A stretch of 64,000 bases of DNA from CAWCLK01 sp963796225 (GTDB lineage: Bacteria > Actinomycetota > Nitriliruptoria > Nitriliruptorales > Nitriliruptoraceae): positions 103,074 through 167,073 of the forward strand of contig CAWCLK010000010.1 in the NCBI GenBank assembly GCA_963796225.1, written 5' to 3'. Made by a program: the position numbers and the translations under genes. The notes beneath the pieces are model-generated. The model saw only the letters and a program-made list of their open reading frames with translations. It was not told where the DNA came from and did not search any database. Positions 49,045-57,223 of the stretch are shown here, piece after piece (the stretch's first letter is position 1; every line of letters begins with the position of its first letter).

Positions 49045-49908
49045 TCAATCAGACTGGTTGCGGAGGAAGCGCTCGAGCTCGGCGGCGATCTGGTCGCCGG
49101 TGGGCAGCGGGCCACTGATGCCGGTGTCGTCCGCGACATCGGCGTCGTAGGCGCCTTCGAGGGCCTCGATGTGGCTGAGCACCTCGGGTGAGCCCTCGGC
49201 AGCCTCGTGCAGCCGGGCGTTGTTGGCCTCGGCGGCCTCGTCGAGCTCGTCGGTGGCGATCTCGAACCCGAGGTGGTCGGCGAACCGTCGCACCAGCGCG
49301 GACGCGGCGGCGGGGTACTCGCCGGCGACGTAGTGGGGAACCCGTGCCCACAGCCCGAGCGTGGTCAGCCCGGTGTCGCGCATCGCCGCCTCCATGACGA
49401 CCTGGCACGACGCCGGCACGACGACCTGCTCGTGCGGACGGCCGTAGCGGGCGAGCAGGTCCGGGTCCGAGGACGTCGTGATGATGCGCACGGGACGCGT
49501 GTGGGGGACCGGCCCCGGGACCGACCCGAGCCCGATGTAGGTGGTCAGCCCGAGGTCACGCGCAAGCTCGGACACGTCGTCGAGCACGGTGCGCCACCGG
49601 AAGTCCGGTTCCGCCCCGGTGAGCAGCAGCACCGACCGGCCCGGGAGGTCGACGCGGTACAGGCCGAGCTCGGGCCACTCGGGCTCGGCAAGCTCGCCCT
49701 GGTCGATCCCGATGAGCGGTCGACGGTCCCGGAAGTCGAACAACCGGTCGTCGTCGAAGGCCCCGAGCAGGGTCGGCGTGTACAGCCCCTGCAGGTGCTC
49801 GGCCGCGGCCGTGCCGCCGTGGCCAGCGTCGGTCCACCCGTCGATCGCCACCACCAACGTGGTCGCGTCGCGGGGGTCGAAGTCGTCAGCGAGCTGCAGG
49901 AGGTCCAT
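49045..49908 (-). CDS. PAC2-family proteasome-assembly-chaperone-like protein
   Basis: 287 residues, intact. PAC2 pattern: LVVAIDGWTDAGHGGTAAAEHL, RPLIGIDQGE, LLLTGAEPDFRW, TYIGLGSVPGPVPHTRP, GLWARVPHYVAGEYPAAA. The C-terminus ends in GDQIAAELERFLRNQSD. Actinobacteria with Pup-proteasomes carry such proteins; their task is not established. The window also has pafBC, regulators that share the pathway's neighbourhood. Confidence 0.85.
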   Translation of the reverse strand: MDLLQLADDFDPRDATTLVVAIDGWTDAGHGGTAAAEHLQGLYTPTLLGAFDDDRLFDFRDRRPLIGIDQGELAEPEWPELGLYRVDLPGRSVLLLTGAEPDFRWRTVLDDVSELARDLGLTTYIGLGSVPGPVPHTRPVRIITTSSDPDLLARYGRPHEQVVVPASCQVVMEAAMRDTGLTTLGLWARVPHYVAGEYPAAASALVRRFADHLGFEIATDELDEAAEANNARLHEAAEGSPEVLSHIEALEGAYDADVADDTGISGPLPTGDQIAAELERFLRNQSD

Positions 49909-50037
49909 GCCGCGGATGGTAGGGGCCGGCAGGCGCCGTCACGTCCACCCGGCAGATCGGGTGGACACGATCGGGGGCGGCCAGCCTGGCCGCCCCCGAC
50001 GCGAGGATGGTGCGGGGCCCAGGGGCCCGCGGGGCGC

Positions 50038-50390
50038 CTACAGGTCGCCGGGGCGCAGGGTCGCGCGGCCGTTGCCCTTGGCGCGGTTGATGGCGCGGGA
50101 CAGCACCTCGTTGACCTCGGCGTTGAACGCCTCGGCGAAGTCACCCGAGACGCGGATGTCCGCGGCGCGTGCTGCCTCCTTGATGCGCGAGGCCACCACG
50201 AGCTGGACGTCGGCGCTGGACGACGTCGCCTTCTTCGTGGCCTTCTTGGTGGAGGCCTTCTTGGTCGATTCTTGGCCGACTTCTTCGCGGCCTTCTTGGC
50301 CGGCGCCTTCTTCGCCGGGGCCTTCTTGGTCGACTTCTTGGCGGGCGACTTCTTCGCGGCCTTCTTGGTGGACTTCTTCGCAGCTGCCAT
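50038..50390 (-). CDS. Histone-fold protein with a lysine-rich N-terminal tail (frameshifted)
   Basis: 117 residues after correction. The first 56 are Lys/Ala/Ser/Thr/Pro repeats (KKAPAKKAPAKKAAKK), like histone H1 or actinobacterial HU tails. The last 60 follow the histone fold rather than HU: helix 1 ASRIKEAARAAD, loop IRVSGD, long helix 2 FAEAFNAEVNEVLSRAINRAKGNG, loop RATLRPGDL, with a truncated helix 3, as in bacterial histones of the Bd0055 group. The frame breaks at about 50264 (KKSAK to STKKAS), consistent with one lost G in AAGAAG. Likely role: DNA binding and compaction. Single gene, divergent from the methyltransferase. Confidence 0.75.
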
Positions 50391-50518
50391 CGCGGTGTGG
50401 GCTCCTCGTCGGGTCCCCGCGTGATGGCGGGGTCGGCGCGAAGACTACGGTCACGCGCACCAGCGGCGAAGGATCTGCGCCGACGAGTCTGCGCGCCCCG
50501 ACGGCATCGGAGGACGAG

Positions 50519-51756
50519 GTGGCCGACGGGGCCTGGCGCAGCGAGGACCTCGACGCCGACGCGGCGGCCTGGGCGATGTCCGCCGACGGGCTGGCCTGGT
50601 TGGCCGACCTGCTCGGCGACGAGAGTCGGCGCCGGACGGGGCGCGGGCTCGGACGACGACCTCGCGGTGGCCACCCGGCTGCGTGCGGCGGGGCTCGACC
50701 CCGCCAGGGCCGCGGCCGTGCAGGGGATCGCGGCGGCGTCCCGGCGAGCGCGTGGGGCCGGCCAGCCATCCCACACGTGGTGGACGCCGTCGGCCGCCGA
50801 GCAGGCCAGCCACCCGGCCGTCGCGGCGTGGCGCGCGGCTCGCTTCGCCGGGGCGCCGGTGACCGACCTGACGGCCGGCTGCGGGGGTGACGCACTCGCG
50901 CTGGTCGACCGCGCCACCGAGCTCGTCGCCATCGAGCGCTCGGCGGTCCGCGTCCCGATGCTGCGCGCCAACCTCGACGACCGTGCCGCCGTGGTCCGGG
51001 GCGACGCCACCGCCCCGTGCCTTCGCCCCGCCGCGTGGTGGGCCTGGGCCGACCCGGGACGACGCGTGGCGGGGCGGCGGGTGCGTGGCCTCGCCGACAC
51101 GGTGCCGCCCGTGCCGGGGCTCGCGACCACCGGGTGGGCCGGCCTCGGTGTGGCGGTGTCACCGGCCGTCGACCTCGGCGACCCCGCACGCCCACCGGAC
51201 GCGGAGCTCGAGTTCGTCCAGGTCGACCGCCAGCTCGTCGAGGCGACCCTCTGGCTGGGCGCGACCCGCGACACCGGTCCGGGCGAGCCGGCCGCGGCCT
51301 CGGCCACCCTCCTGCCCGAGGGGGTGCACGTGCGCGGCACGCCCGCCCCGCCGGGCGGGCACGTCGAGGAGGTCACCGTCGGGGCGTGGCTGGCCGAACC
51401 CGCCCCGGCGCTGGTCCGTGCCCGCCTGGTCGACGACGTCGCGGCGGAGCTGGGACTGGCCCGGGTGGCACGACGCCGGGCGTTGTTCGTCGGGTCCCAG
51501 CGCGTGGACAGCCCCTGGTTCCGATGCGAGCGGGTGGAGGCGGTCGTGCCCGCGCGCCCCGCTCGCGTGCGCGAGGCCCTGCAGCGGACTGGACGAGCTG
51601 CCCCTGGAGCTCCTGGTGCACGGGATGTCGGTCGACGTGCGCGCCTGGTGGCGCGGTCTGGGCGGTCCGCCGCGGGGGCCGCGCGGCCGCGCGGTGCACC
51701 TGGTCCGGCTCGACGACACGAGCCTGGCGGTGCTGACCCGGCGGGGGCTCGGCTGA
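50519..51756 (+). CDS. Class I SAM-dependent methyltransferase with THUMP-like domain (frameshifted)
   Basis: About 411 residues from GTG 50519. The N-terminal helical part (LAVATRLRAAGLDPARAAAVQ) leads to a Rossmann methyltransferase: VTDLTAGCGGDALAL, ELVAIERSA, VVRGDATAP, and WAWADPGRRV in the place of the NPPY-like motif. The C-terminus resembles the THUMP-like domain of this actinobacterial family. Two single-base insertions split it, near 50648 and near 51588; the end (LLVHGMSVDVRAWWRG, LTRRGLG) is recovered in the third frame. Target nucleic acid or molecule unknown. Confidence 0.72.
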
Positions 51757-51858
51757 GCCGCTCGCGGACGCGCGCTGGGGCGGCCACGTCCACACTCGTC
51801 CACTCGGATGTGTGCGACGTGTCCCGTGGCGCGTGGTCGTACCGGTACCGTGGGGACC

Positions 51859-52122
51859 ATGGACACCTCTTCTGCCGCTCCCACGGTCCACGAACCGATT
51901 CCCCTGCCCGAGCAGCGGGGCTGCACCCGTTGCGACGGTGACCAGCACCTGGTCGCCGAGGTCGAGGGCATGGGCAAGTACCGCTGCGACACCTGCCACC
52001 TCGTGGTGGGGTTCGACCTCGAGGGTGAACCGCGCGAGTTCCTGCTCGACCGCGGACGCCCCGGCGCCTACACCCGCGAGGTCTTCGGCCCCGTGCTCAC
52101 GGGCGCCGAACACCGCCTGTAG
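51859..52122 (+). CDS. Small zinc-ribbon protein
   Basis: 87 residues from ATG 51859. One zinc ribbon: GCTRCDGDQHLVAEVEGMGKYRCDTC, with CxxC pairs 24 residues apart. The C-terminal half has PREFLLDRGRPGAYTREVF. Followed 3 bases later by RNase HI, which also carries a zinc ribbon. Function unknown, perhaps nucleic-acid related. Confidence 0.65.
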   Translation: MDTSSAAPTVHEPIPLPEQRGCTRCDGDQHLVAEVEGMGKYRCDTCHLVVGFDLEGEPREFLLDRGRPGAYTREVFGPVLTGAEHRL

Positions 52123-52125
52123 CCG

Positions 52126-52755
52126 GTGGCCGACACCGTCACCTGCCGCACCTGCGGCGCGTCCTTCGAGCCCGACCCGTCCCTGCAGGAGCGGTTCCCG
52201 GGCTGGACGCCACGTGACTGCCCGTCCTGCTACCGCGGCGGCCGTGGCGCCGCCCGTGGTGGGGGAGCGGGGCGCCAGGGGTCGCTCCTGGACGGCGCCG
52301 GATCCCCGCCCGATTCCCCGACCGACGGCGTGTTCACCGATGGCTCCGCCGTCCCCAACCCCGGCCCGGGCGGCTGGGGCGCCGTGTGGGTCCAGGACGA
52401 CGAGGTCGTGGCCCGGGCGTCGGGTCGCGACCCCGACACCACCAACAACCGGATGGAGCTGCGCGCCCTGATCGAGGGCGTCCGGCTCCTGCCCGAGGGC
52501 ACCGCGGCCGTGCTGTGGTCCGACTCGAACCTCGCGGTGCGCACCATCAACGAGTGGGCCGCCGGCTGGAAGCGTCGCGGCTGGAAGCGCAAGACCGGCC
52601 CGGTGGAGAACCTCGACCTCGTCCGCGAGCTGTACGAGCTGATGTCCTCGCGCCCCGAGCTCGAGCTGCGCTGGATCAAGGCCCACGTCGGCCACCGCTG
52701 GAACGAGTACGCCGACCGGCTGGCCAACGGCGAGGACCCGGACGCCGTCGCCTGA
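52126..52755 (+). CDS. rnhA: Ribonuclease HI with N-terminal zinc ribbon
   Basis: 209 residues from GTG 52126. Catalytic acids are all in place: Asp in VFTDGSAVPNPGPGGWG (near 71), Glu in MELRAL (near 110), Asp in WSDSN (near 132) and Asp in NEYADRLA (near 195). IKAHVGHRWNEYAD holds the conserved His. It cuts RNA in RNA-DNA hybrids. Unusual: about 65 extra N-terminal residues with CRTCG and CPSC pairs, followed by a Gly/Arg-rich linker. Confidence 0.92.
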   Translation: MADTVTCRTCGASFEPDPSLQERFPGWTPRDCPSCYRGGRGAARGGGAGRQGSLLDGAGSPPDSPTDGVFTDGSAVPNPGPGGWGAVWVQDDEVVARASGRDPDTTNNRMELRALIEGVRLLPEGTAAVLWSDSNLAVRTINEWAAGWKRRGWKRKTGPVENLDLVRELYELMSSRPELELRWIKAHVGHRWNEYADRLANGEDPDAVA

Positions 52756-52882
52756 CGCGCCCCGCGCCGGGGCGCCGGGGCGCAGGGCGTCCTGGTTCAG
52801 GATCGGTCGGGGGCACCCGCCCCGTTCCGCCTCTTTGCGACAGCTCCAGCGCCTGCCTCCACCGCATCACTGACCGATGTTG

Positions 52883-52981
52883 TCACATGGTGAGGCTGAG
52901 GCCGCCGAAGACGGTCAGCACGACGATGATGAGGATGATCCAGCCGAATCTACTTGCCTGAAGCGTTCTCGATGACCTCAT
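52883..52981 (-). CDS. Possible 32-residue membrane peptide
   Basis: ATG 52981 opens a frame that overlaps the end of csbD and continues into one hydrophobic helix (FGWIILIIVVLTVFGGLSL) before its stop. The helix is convincing, but there is no separate ribosome-binding site. It would resemble other tiny stress-related membrane peptides next to csbD genes. Confidence 0.35.
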   Translation of the reverse strand: MRSSRTLQASRFGWIILIIVVLTVFGGLSLTM

Positions 52982-53141
52982 CGATCTTGTCGTGGACTGC
53001 ATCGGCGGTGTCGTCGGTCTTGTTCTCGAGGCTGCCGAAACGTTCGTCGCGCTTGCCTTCCCGCTGGAGCTTCTTGTCGCCGGTGATGGCGCCAACGGCC
53101 TGCTTGACGCGTCCCTTGGTCTTCTTCGTGTTTCCACCCAT
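52950..53141 (-). CDS. CsbD-family stress-response protein
   Basis: 63 residues, normal CsbD length. MGGNTKKTKGRVKQAVGAITGDKKL, then ERFGSLENKTDDTADAVHDKIDE. CsbD proteins are small, charged and abundant under general stress, of unknown mechanism. GAAGGAG lies 8 bases upstream of the ATG. The promoter region has three 11-bp-period direct repeats (53181-53212) like SARP-binding sites, and the SARP gene is divergent. Confidence 0.88.
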   Translation of the reverse strand: MGGNTKKTKGRVKQAVGAITGDKKLQREGKRDERFGSLENKTDDTADAVHDKIDEVIENASGK

Positions 53142-53166
53142 GCGGGTCTCCTTCGTTCCTCCCCGG

Positions 53167-53212
53167 AGCATTCCCCGCGGGTGTGACCGCCGCGTGACCG
53201 CCGCGTGACCGC
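53167..53212 (-). promoter_or_regulatory. SARP-type operator A with -10, upstream of csbD
   Basis: On the minus strand: GTCACGC, GTCACGC, GTCACAC, each 11 bp apart (53209-53203, 53198-53192, 53187-53181), then exactly 8 bases, then AATGCT (53172-53167) as a -10. Heptamer repeats at 11-bp steps ending 8 bp before -10 is the known SARP geometry. Confidence 0.65.
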
Positions 53213-53445
53213 ACAACTCCCTGGAAGAACTGAATGCCCCGGCAAACGCGCGTGGTGGAGATCGCGCCGAGGTGCGAGTGGTGAAGGTCGCGAGCCCACA
53301 GGCGTGCGACGGTGGCCACGGTCCCCGACGGCGGCTCCGCGAGTCGCGGGGCGGCAGAACCGCCATCTGCTCGCGTGGCCGCGTCTGGACTGGTCGGCCC
53401 CGGGTGCAGGATGTGGCACCATGAACCTCCGCAATGAGGAGACGC

Positions 53446-54195
53446 ATGGACGCGAGGGACCGAGCCGTCTCCGCGGCCGGGTCCCGGAACTCGGCTGGGC
53501 CCCGGATCTCGTTGCTCGGGGGGTTCGGGCTCTCGGACGGCCGCGTTGACGTCGCCATCGCGGAGGGGCCACAGCGGCTCCTGGCCTTCCTCGCGTTGCG
53601 CAAGCGGCCGGTACGGCGCACGCTCGCCGCGGGCGCCCTGTGGCCGGACGTCGGCCATGAGCAGGCCAGCTCCAGCCTGCGCTCGACGCTGGCACGCCTC
53701 GACGAGGGCGCCCGGTCGGCGCTGGCCGTCACCGCGTCACAGCTCGCGATCGCCGACCGAATCACGGTGGACCTGTGGGAATCCGAGGCGCTCGCACGCC
53801 GACTGGCGGGACCCCACGAATCGTTGACCATCGACCGCTCGTCCTCGGCCGAGGTCGATGCGCTCTCGTCCGACATCCTTCCCGACTGGTACGAGGACTG
53901 GGTGATCGTCGAGGCCGAGGCGTGGCGCCTCCAGCGCCTCCACGCGCTCGAGACCCTGGCCGACGACCTGCGCAGCGAGAAGTCCTTCGGACAGGCTTCC
54001 TCCGCGGCGCAGGCGGCGATCGACGCCGACCCACTGCGGGAGAGCCCCCGAGCGGCGCTGATCCGGATACACATGGCCGAGGGCAACGTCTCGGACGCCA
54101 TCCGGGAGTTCACCCGGTACCGGGAGCTCCTGAAACGGGATCTCGGGCTCGACCCCACGCCTCGGTTGCAGGCGCTGCTCGACCAGGGTCGGTGA
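53446..54195 (+). CDS. SARP-family transcriptional activator (BTAD domain)
   Basis: 249 residues from ATG 53446 with GAGGA 6 bases upstream. An OmpR-type winged helix fills the first 110 (PRISLLGGFGLSDG, LLAFLALRKRPVRRTLAAGALWPD, SSLRSTLARLDE), and the bacterial transcriptional activator domain follows (VDLWESEALARRL, EAEAWRLQRLHALETLADDL, ESPRAALIRIHMAEGN, LLKRDLGLDPTPRL). SARPs bind heptameric direct repeats; matching sites flank the neighbouring csbD and DUF6458 genes. Codon use has lower GC than the surrounding genes, which hints at transfer. Confidence 0.88.
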   Translation: MDARDRAVSAAGSRNSAGPRISLLGGFGLSDGRVDVAIAEGPQRLLAFLALRKRPVRRTLAAGALWPDVGHEQASSSLRSTLARLDEGARSALAVTASQLAIADRITVDLWESEALARRLAGPHESLTIDRSSSAEVDALSSDILPDWYEDWVIVEAEAWRLQRLHALETLADDLRSEKSFGQASSAAQAAIDADPLRESPRAALIRIHMAEGNVSDAIREFTRYRELLKRDLGLDPTPRLQALLDQGR

Positions 54196-54229
54196 CGCTG
54201 CGGTCACGGGCGTCGTGCACGCTGTCGGC

Positions 54230-54448
54230 ATGACACGACATCAGACCGGCCTCATGGTGCTACGGGTGTGGACCGAAGATGGCTCGACCGAGCCGCTCCG
54301 GGTCGACGTCCGCCAGACCTACGACCTGTCCCGCGGGTTCCGCCGCACCGTGACGATGACCGACACCGAACTGGTTCTGTCCGCCGTCAGGACGTTCCTG
54401 GAGACCGGCCGGGCTGTCGGCGCCGCGAGCGGCAACGGGGCCGAATGA
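54230..54448 (+). CDS. Small protein of unknown function
   Basis: 72 residues from ATG 54230; ATG 54254 is also possible. It reads LMVLRVWTEDGSTEPLRVDV and ends in VGAASGNGAE. A beta-rich fold is likely; no family recognised. It follows the SARP gene with a 34-base gap that contains a weak, imperfect version of the SARP repeat (GTGACGC at 54192, GTCACGG at 54203). Confidence 0.5.
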   Translation: MTRHQTGLMVLRVWTEDGSTEPLRVDVRQTYDLSRGFRRTVTMTDTELVLSAVRTFLETGRAVGAASGNGAE

Positions 54449-54463
54449 CCGGCTGACCGGGGC

Positions 54464-54506
54464 GTCACGCCACCGTCACGCCTCGGTCACACGACCACCG
54501 CACCAT
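54464..54506 (+). promoter_or_regulatory. SARP-type operator B with -10, upstream of the DUF6458 gene
   Basis: GTCACGC (54464-54470), GTCACGC (54475-54481) and GTCACAC (54486-54492), 11 bp apart, then 8 bases, then CACCAT (54501-54506) as a -10 with the key A and T. The three heptamers are identical in sequence and order to site A. A 15-bp stretch with the third heptamer recurs at 54536-54550. Confidence 0.65.
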
Positions 54507-54572
54507 CGCAGACGAGCCTGCCGCTGAGAGCCAGCCGGTCACACGACCACTCGCGGGCCCAGAGAGCAGGCA

Positions 54573-54824
54573 ATGCGTATCGGTGTGAGCATCTTCCTGA
54601 TCGCCGTCGGAGCGATCCTGCGCTTCGCGCTGGAGACCTCGGTCGAGGGCATCAACCTTGCCACGACCGGCGTGATCCTGATGGTGGTCGGCGCCATCGG
54701 ACTCGTGATCTCCGTGGCCTTCTGGAGCAGCCTCAGCCCATCACGCCGCCGCGCGAACCCCGCCAACAGCGAGGTGGTGCGCGAGACCGAGACCGTCTCG
54801 ACCCGCGACCCCGAGGTCGTCTGA
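54573..54824 (+). CDS. DUF6458 family membrane protein
   Basis: 83 residues. Two membrane helices: IGVSIFLIAVGAILRFAL and ATTGVILMVVGAIGLVISVAF, joined by a short loop with SVEGINL; the tail is Arg- and Glu-rich (SRRRANPAN, VVRETETV). The GxxxFLIAxGAILRFA...G(V/I)NLxTxGVILMxxGAIG pattern is the DUF6458 signature from actinobacteria. Function unknown; its promoter carries the SARP-like repeat. RBS GAGAGCAGG is weak. Confidence 0.8.
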   Translation: MRIGVSIFLIAVGAILRFALETSVEGINLATTGVILMVVGAIGLVISVAFWSSLSPSRRRANPANSEVVRETETVSTRDPEVV

Positions 54825-54876
54825 CCCCCTACTGAAGCTGCCACGACCGTGCATCGACAAACGTGAGGAAACCCGT

Positions 54877-55020
54877 ATGGGCATCGTGATCGTCCTGTTG
54901 TTGCTGGCTCTGCTCCTGGGTGGGGTCGGACTGCTGGCCGAGGGGTTGAAGTGGGTCCTGATCATCGCTCTAGCCCTCGTCGTGGCCAGCTTCTTCTCCT
55001 ACCGGGGCAGCCGCCGCTGA
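54877..55020 (+). CDS. Small hydrophobic membrane peptide
   Basis: 47 residues from ATG 54877, GTGAGGAA upstream. Two hydrophobic stretches (GIVIVLLLLALLLGGVGLL and WVLIIALALVVASFF) with a short linker AEGLK and a basic end YRGSRR. Typical of tiny stress-induced membrane proteins. 52 bases after the DUF6458 gene, probably cotranscribed from the SARP-like promoter. Confidence 0.6.
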   Translation: MGIVIVLLLLALLLGGVGLLAEGLKWVLIIALALVVASFFSYRGSRR

Positions 55021-55075
55021 CCGCCCCTGCATCCACCCGCGCCTCCGCCCACCGAGCGCTTCAGAAAGCACGACC

Positions 55076-55390
55076 GTGACCGACCTCTCCGCCGCCAACC
55101 CACTGGGCGAGCTCGGCGCCCTCCCCGAAGCGGCGACATCCAGGCCCCTGGTCCTGCTCGATGAGCGTCCGAACGCGCCGTCGGCCGTCTTCACGTGCAC
55201 GGAGCAGCTGCCACGGGACGTGGTGGTGCGCCTGAAGGCCGTGTCCCGACAGGTCGGTGCCCTGCGCCTGGAACATGCCGCAGACGCCGGGCTGTCGGTG
55301 CGGCTCGACGCCGTCGCGGCCAACCTGGACGGCTTGATCCAGAGCGTGTACGACGAGACCGCCCGCCACGTCGCTGGCCGAGCCACGTGA
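55076..55390 (+). CDS. Hypothetical protein of the stress island
   Basis: 104 residues from GTG 55076 with AAAGC upstream only, so translation signals are weak. Composition: VRLKAVSRQVGALRLEHAAD and VYDETARHVAGRAT, soluble and helical. No family recognised. Last plus-strand gene of this group; the DUF222/HNH gene converges on it. Confidence 0.45.
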   Translation: MTDLSAANPLGELGALPEAATSRPLVLLDERPNAPSAVFTCTEQLPRDVVVRLKAVSRQVGALRLEHAADAGLSVRLDAVAANLDGLIQSVYDETARHVAGRAT

Positions 55391-55444
55391 GGGGGCTCGT
55401 TCTGAGGCATGGCTGTGTCGCCCCGCCGTGGCGGGGCGTGCGGG

Positions 55445-56707
55445 TCAGGTGGGTGGTCGTGGGTGGGTGACCACGGTCCGCCGTCGGTCGGGGGAGGTCC
55501 AGGTCACCGCGGCGGTGGCGACGTCGAGTTCGGCGTGCCAGCCGTGGTGGTGGATGAGGTCGTGGCAGGCCGAACACAGGGCCAGGCCGTTGTCGAGGTT
55601 GGTGGCGCCGTCGTGGCGCCACCATCGCAGGTGGTGGATCTGGGTCCAGCCGATGGGGCGGCCGCAGGACGGGCCGCGGCAGGACCGGTCGCGGGCGTTG
55701 ACGGCACGACGTTGGGCCGGGGACCACACGCGGGTCTCGCGGCCGACGTCGAGGACCTGGGACGGGCCGGCAGTGACCACGCGGGACACCCCGGCGTCGC
55801 AGCAGATCCTCCGGGCGGTCTGCGGGGACAGGGTGCCGGCCCAGGCGGTCTGCGCACCGGGCAGCCCGGCCCACATCTCGTGGTCGGGCGGGACGGGCCG
55901 GTCGGGGTCGTCGGGGTCGGTCAGGTCGGTGTCGAAGGTGGTCAGGTCGACCAGCACCGCGACGTGCGGCCGGGAGATCCCGCCGGCGGTGGGCAGGGCC
56001 CCGTGGTCCAGGCCGATGTCGACCAGCCGTGCCAGCGCGTCGGCCAGCCGTTGGTCGGGGCGGCGGCGGTGGTCGTCGGGGGTGTCGGCCGGGTCGGCGG
56101 TGTCGAGGGCGTCGAGCAGGGTCCGGAACCGGTTGCCGACCTCGGCGGTCAGCTGCCCGCCGGGCTGCCACATGCCGTCGTCACGTTCGGTCAGGGTGAA
56201 CCGGCGGCGGGCGTGCTGGGCGCGTTCGTCGGCCAGCATCGCGGTGCCGTCGGCCTGCTGGGTCAGCCGGCGGACGTGCGAGCGGAGCTGTTCGGGACCG
56301 TCGCCGGCCAGGGGCAGCAGGGTGGTCTCGACCTGCTCGGGGGTGCCCAGCCGCCCGTCGGCGACGGCCCGGGCGATGGTGTCGGCCGCCTCGGGACCGA
56401 GCTGTCCGGACGCCAGGGCGGTGGCGGTGGCGGGCAGGTCGGCCAGCGCCCCGGACAGCCGGGTGGTGCGGGCGGCGTCCCGACGGGACCGGCCGGTCTG
56501 CTCGGCGACCCACGCGGTGGTCGAGGAGGCCCCGTCGGCCCGGATCGCCCCGGACCGGGACAGCGCCCCGACCGTGGCCGCCAACGCCGCCGCGGCCATG
56601 CCCTCGACCCGGCGCAGCACCTGCACCCGCGCCCGCAGCTCGTCGCCGTCCCGCTCCTCCAGCTCGGCGGCCGGGACGTCCAGCAGCGCCCCGAGCCGAT
56701 CCACCAC
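55445..56707 (-). CDS. DUF222 and HNH endonuclease-domain protein
   Basis: 420 residues. A DUF222 helical domain (ARVQVLRRVEGMAAAALAATV, TTAWVAEQTGRSRRDAART, LTQQADGTAMLADERAQHARRRFT) is followed by a C-terminal HNH: DRSCRGPSCGRPIGWTQIHHLRWW and NLDNGLALCSACHDLIHHHGW. This family is numerous and mobile-looking in actinobacteria (mycobacterial 13E12 repeats are related). Start GTG 56707 is a minimum; the DUF222 domain may begin a little earlier in another frame. DNA target unknown. Confidence 0.85.
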   Translation of the reverse strand: MVDRLGALLDVPAAELEERDGDELRARVQVLRRVEGMAAAALAATVGALSRSGAIRADGASSTTAWVAEQTGRSRRDAARTTRLSGALADLPATATALASGQLGPEAADTIARAVADGRLGTPEQVETTLLPLAGDGPEQLRSHVRRLTQQADGTAMLADERAQHARRRFTLTERDDGMWQPGGQLTAEVGNRFRTLLDALDTADPADTPDDHRRRPDQRLADALARLVDIGLDHGALPTAGGISRPHVAVLVDLTTFDTDLTDPDDPDRPVPPDHEMWAGLPGAQTAWAGTLSPQTARRICCDAGVSRVVTAGPSQVLDVGRETRVWSPAQRRAVNARDRSCRGPSCGRPIGWTQIHHLRWWRHDGATNLDNGLALCSACHDLIHHHGWHAELDVATAAVTWTSPDRRRTVVTHPRPPT

Positions 56708-57020
56708 CGCGACCAGCTCGGCCCGCGTCGTCCTGGCGCCCGGCGACCCGGCTCGACACCGCCCCGCCCGACCCCGTCATCACGACCACGAGTCGCGCCG
56801 GCGCTCCGTCTCGTAGGCCCCGCGGTCGTCGGCCGCCAGCGCCCCGCGCCATGCCCCGTCCCCACGCGTCACGACACCCCGCCGGTGGCGGGGCTGGTGG
56901 CGGTGACGGCGTCGCGCACGGGGGCTCCAGTCCGATCGTGCGTTCGAGTCCGGTCACCGTGCCACGCCCCGCCCCGCCACCGCAAGGGCCTCGGTCACAT
57001 CTGGGGACAGATCGACGAAT

Positions 57021-57146
57021 CTGTGGATTCAGCCGCTGAATCCACAGGACAGAGCCTCTCTCGGACAGGACAGATCGTGGCTGATCCACAGGACCCGCGT
57101 GCGCCCCGCGACACCCCATGCGCGGACCCGTGCGGCCATCCACAGG
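57021..57146. repeat. Cluster of ATCCACAG motifs including a perfect hairpin
   Basis: CTGTGGATTCAG (57021-57032) and its exact reverse complement (57036-57047) form a 12-bp hairpin with a 3-base loop. Further direct copies of the core lie at 57081-57092 (CTGATCCACAGG) and 57137-57146 (CATCCACAGG). The core resembles a DnaA box. This sits in the 516-base gap between the HNH and thioesterase genes, which otherwise shows no supported gene. Confidence 0.6.
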
Positions 57147-57223
57147 TCCTCGCGGCCGCCCGCACGGCGGGGGACCCGGCGGCCCCACCGAGGCACACGC
57201 CCCCGACCGAACGCGCCGCCTGC

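Noticed and set aside
57001..57150. A chromosomal origin of replication
   Set aside because: The motifs resemble DnaA boxes, but there are only a few, with no AT-rich unwinding region and no dnaA, dnaN or gyr genes nearby.
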